A stretch of DNA of 64,000 nt from Noviherbaspirillum pedocola (GTDB taxonomy: Bacteria > Pseudomonadota > Gammaproteobacteria > Burkholderiales > Burkholderiaceae_D). The notes below the pieces were generated by a model. That model did not search any database. It saw only the letters and a program-made list of their open reading frames with translations, and was not told where the DNA came from. Positions 61,927-64,000 of this stretch are shown here, piece by piece. How positions within the stretch are numbered: position 1 is the first letter of the stretch; every line of letters starts with the position of its first letter. Both the position numbers and the translations under genes were made by a program. The stretch is from positions 1-64,000 of the forward strand of contig NZ_JAEPBG010000015.1 of the NCBI RefSeq assembly GCF_016632335.1. Direction: 5' to 3'.

Positions 61927-62649
61927 TTACCTCACCACTGATCCGGGACGTGCGGCGTGACGCATGCGCTCGATCCGTGCTTCCGCCAGCGCCGCGATTG
62001 GCTTGCTTGCACGGCGGCGGATCGTGTCCAGCGCCACCTGGATCGAAATGTTTCCGGAGACGGTCGCATAGCTCGTCTCCGGTGCACAACCCTCCTCCAG
62101 CACCGAGCTGGCGCCGGCCGCGGCGACCGCGAACGTCGGCACCTTGTCCACCTTGAACGTCTTGAACAGTTCCGGATGGATATCCCATTCCGCGCCAGCC
62201 CGGTTCAGGATCAGTGCCGCCTGCTTCGTCTCGGCCAGCGATTCATCCTTGAAGCCGCGCAGCACCAGCACCGCGCCGCTCTCCCTTGCCTGCCGCGCCA
62301 GCTCCTTGAGGATGTCGGGCGGCATCGAGAACGACACAAAGACGATCAGGTCATTGGAATCCTTCGGCAGATCGACGCGCTTGCCGTCCTGATACTGCTT
62401 GACCAGCGCGTCGAGGTCCTGGGTGCGCTGCGGCTTGGGCGCGACGTTCGGCACTTCGGTTTTGAAGCCGCCCGCTTGAGTGCTCTGCCCCGGTGCCATC
62501 TTCAGCGCTTCCATGGTGGCCGAGCGCTGCTTGGCCATCTGCGCCTTGATTTCGGCGTCCGACGGCAGACCTTGCGCGCCGGCTGGCGCAGCCAGACTAA
62601 GGAGTAGGAGTGACGCCGCTGCAGCAATCGCGCTTACGGAAAATCGCAT
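61927..62649 (-). CDS. trbC: TrbC, F-type pilus assembly protein
   Basis: 240 residues (F TrbC 212). Signal peptide ending PAGAQ, helical linker, and the TrbC/thioredoxin-like C-terminal domain: LIVFVSFSMPPDILKELARQ, LVLRGFKDESLAETKQ, KVPTFAV. It acts with TraW and TraU in the periplasm in pilus extension. ATG 62647-62649 overlaps the traU 3' end by 53 bases. The last residues run to the junction with the truncated gene, so a few native C-terminal residues could be changed. Confidence 0.9.
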   Translation of the reverse strand: MRFSVSAIAAAASLLLLSLAAPAGAQGLPSDAEIKAQMAKQRSATMEALKMAPGQSTQAGGFKTEVPNVAPKPQRTQDLDALVKQYQDGKRVDLPKDSNDLIVFVSFSMPPDILKELARQARESGAVLVLRGFKDESLAETKQAALILNRAGAEWDIHPELFKTFKVDKVPTFAVAAAGASSVLEEGCAPETSYATVSGNISIQVALDTIRRRASKPIAALAEARIERMRHAARPGSVVR

Positions 62650-63637
62650 AGGAAAAATCTCTCATGTTGGGTAGCGGCGCTTGCGTGCCGGACTCGGACA
62701 GGATGGTGGAGCGGCCGATCGGGTCGCAGCAGTGGCCATTGATTTTCGTGGTCTGCGGGATCGGCGACAGGCGCTGGAACTTGTACTGGCGCTTGTCCAT
62801 GATGATCTGCGGGGTGTAGCCGCACATCGCGTTCTCGCCGGCGGCGGTCCATTGGGTACCAGCCGCGTGCAGCTTGGCCAGCACACGCGCCGTCTGCAGG
62901 CGGGCCGACTGCTCATTGCTCATGTGGCTGTTGTTGTTGCCGGTGAGCGGGTACATCTGCCCGTATGCGCCAGCCGCCCAGAAGATCTCCTTGATCGGGA
63001 ATCCCGCAGTTGCAGCCACCGCATCGGCCGTGTTCGCGCCAATGGCGAGAAGGCTACCGAACGGGAAGGCATACGGCGTCAGGATGCCGGCCAGTTCATC
63101 GTCGTTGTGGGTCGGATCGGCGAACGACACCCACGGCACGTCCATGCCGCGATTGTCCAGACAGGCGTCATCCAGCACCGCGCCCAGCACATACATTGCC
63201 GGATTCAGGTACAGGTTGACCTGCCGGAAGGAGCTTTTGCTGGACACCTTCGCGCCCGGCCGGAGCTTCTTGTCGGTGCCGAAGGCATCCGAGTTCACGC
63301 CGATATTGACCCGCGCGCCGCCCAGCATCGGAAAGCAACCAGGCGTGGCCGTCACATCGGTCATCATGTCCATTTCCCAGAACGAGGTCGGCACACCGAC
63401 TTTCGGGGTGCCGCCGTTGGTGCAGGAACAGATGGCATTCGTGGGGCCGGACTGGTAATCCTCCTGCCCGCCGCTGTAGAGCGTGGTGCTGCCGAACATC
63501 TTGATCGGGAAGACGCAGGACCAGCAGACTTCAGTGATCAGGTTCGGGAATTTGCCGGTGCAGAGGTCGTCCGCTTTCACGACGCTGGGCAGCATCGCGC
63601 ATGCAGCCAGCAGCCATGCCGCCAGTTGTTTTTTCAT
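62597..63637 (-). CDS. traU: TraU, F-type DNA transfer protein
   Basis: 346 residues (F TraU 330). Signal peptide ending VKADD, then CTGKFPNLITEVCWSCVFPI, many conserved Cys, and a C-terminus with INGHCCDPIGRSTI and RDCCSG. TraU is a Cys-rich periplasmic protein needed mainly for DNA transfer. Overlaps the traW stop by four bases (ATGA) and trbC by 53. Confidence 0.93.
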   Translation of the reverse strand: MKKQLAAWLLAACAMLPSVVKADDLCTGKFPNLITEVCWSCVFPIKMFGSTTLYSGGQEDYQSGPTNAICSCTNGGTPKVGVPTSFWEMDMMTDVTATPGCFPMLGGARVNIGVNSDAFGTDKKLRPGAKVSSKSSFRQVNLYLNPAMYVLGAVLDDACLDNRGMDVPWVSFADPTHNDDELAGILTPYAFPFGSLLAIGANTADAVAATAGFPIKEIFWAAGAYGQMYPLTGNNNSHMSNEQSARLQTARVLAKLHAAGTQWTAAGENAMCGYTPQIIMDKRQYKFQRLSPIPQTTKINGHCCDPIGRSTILSESGTQAPLPNMRDFSYAIFRKRDCCSGVTPTP

Positions 63638-64000
63638 AGTGCCAACTCCTCAATCTGCAATAGCTTGCCGCGCTGCGTCAGCACGGACGGCACACGCTTG
63701 ATATGGAAATGGTTGACCAGGATGCCGCGCTGATCGAAATACACCGGGCGCTTCCATTCGCGCGTGAGATTCACGTACGAGCCGCCGACGAGCACCACCT
63801 TGTCTTTCGGATTGGCGTCGGTGCGCTGCTTGGCATAGGCGACTTGCGCTTCGTCGCGGCCATCGATGAACACAATGGCTTTCGACAGCTGGGTGTAGTC
63901 CAGCGGGTTGATCTTGGTGCCGGCCGGGACGAGCACGTTGCCGAGGTTGTCCTTGACGGTTTCCGCGAAGGTATAGGTAGGATCGAAAGTGTAGGTCTTG
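63634..64000 (-). CDS. traW: TraW, C-terminal part (continues beyond window)
   Basis: The frame is open to the right edge. Visible residues include TFDPTYTFAETVKDNLGNVL, VPAGTKINPLDY, AIVFIDGRDEAQVAYAKQ, YFDQRGILVNHFHIKRVPSV, the typical TraW C-terminal domain. TraW partners TrbC in F-type pilus assembly. Its stop overlaps the traU start. The rest of the cluster presumably continues to the right. Confidence 0.9.
   Translation of the reverse strand, partial: KTYTFDPTYTFAETVKDNLGNVLVPAGTKINPLDYTQLSKAIVFIDGRDEAQVAYAKQRTDANPKDKVVLVGGSYVNLTREWKRPVYFDQRGILVNHFHIKRVPSVLTQRGKLLQIEELAL

Overview
The window is high-GC DNA whose gene content points to a large conjugative plasmid, or an integrated conjugative element, of a betaproteobacterium (probably Burkholderiales). 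That placement is an inference from protein character and codon use. There is no rRNA, tRNA, CRISPR array or recognisable chromosomal housekeeping operon. No relaxase, oriT, rep or parAB gene was recognised, so those must lie outside this window if the element is complete.

Layout. 1-5960: the 3' end of an IS5-like transposase, then a leftward run of small plasmid genes, a RecG-type helicase, and a membrane pair (HExxH protein plus YdjM-like protein). 5970-13117: a rightward block with an exported protein, two tandem Cys-rich TraN-type proteins, a lytic transglycosylase, a GspE/PilB-type ATPase and a DsbA-like oxidoreductase, with a leftward Sel1-repeat gene inserted. 13156-28831: the leftward F-type (MPF-F) type IV secretion cluster. 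Transcription order is ompA-like, traL-E-K-B-V-A-C, trbI and an S26 peptidase, then traF-H-G as a separate unit, then four small genes. Most genes of the first unit overlap by ATGA. 29091-38217: a Rad52-like annealing protein, the coupling protein TraD, a membrane protein with a probable programmed -1 frameshift, a CHC2/Toprim primase, an NAD-dependent DNA ligase with a broken 5' end, and small genes.

38420-51506 is a complete 13,087-bp Tn3-family transposon of the Tn4651 type. It has 54-bp terminal inverted repeats and a 5-bp target duplication (CAACT), and it splits a small gene whose two halves still join in frame. It carries tnpA, a CsoR/RcnR-type regulator, mgtC, an OprB-type porin, an MgtA-type Mg2+ ATPase, a cation diffusion facilitator, and the divergent tnpS/tnpT resolution pair with a palindromic site between them.

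51507-59709 is accessory DNA. It holds an integrase-fold protein lacking most catalytic residues, a 487-bp non-coding element bounded by perfect 18-bp inverted repeats, a HEPN-like protein, an IS630-family element with a frameshift, and unknown genes. At 59772-64000 a 5'-truncated repeat-rich surface protein gene abuts trbC-traU-traW, the rest of the F-type pilus assembly genes, which are separated here from traF-H-G by about 40 kb.

Together the genes describe a self-transfer apparatus (pilin, core complex, assembly ATPase, coupling protein, mating-pair stabilisation), a recombination and repair set (RecG-like, Rad52-like, ligase, primase), and a transposon supplying Mg2+/metal transport.
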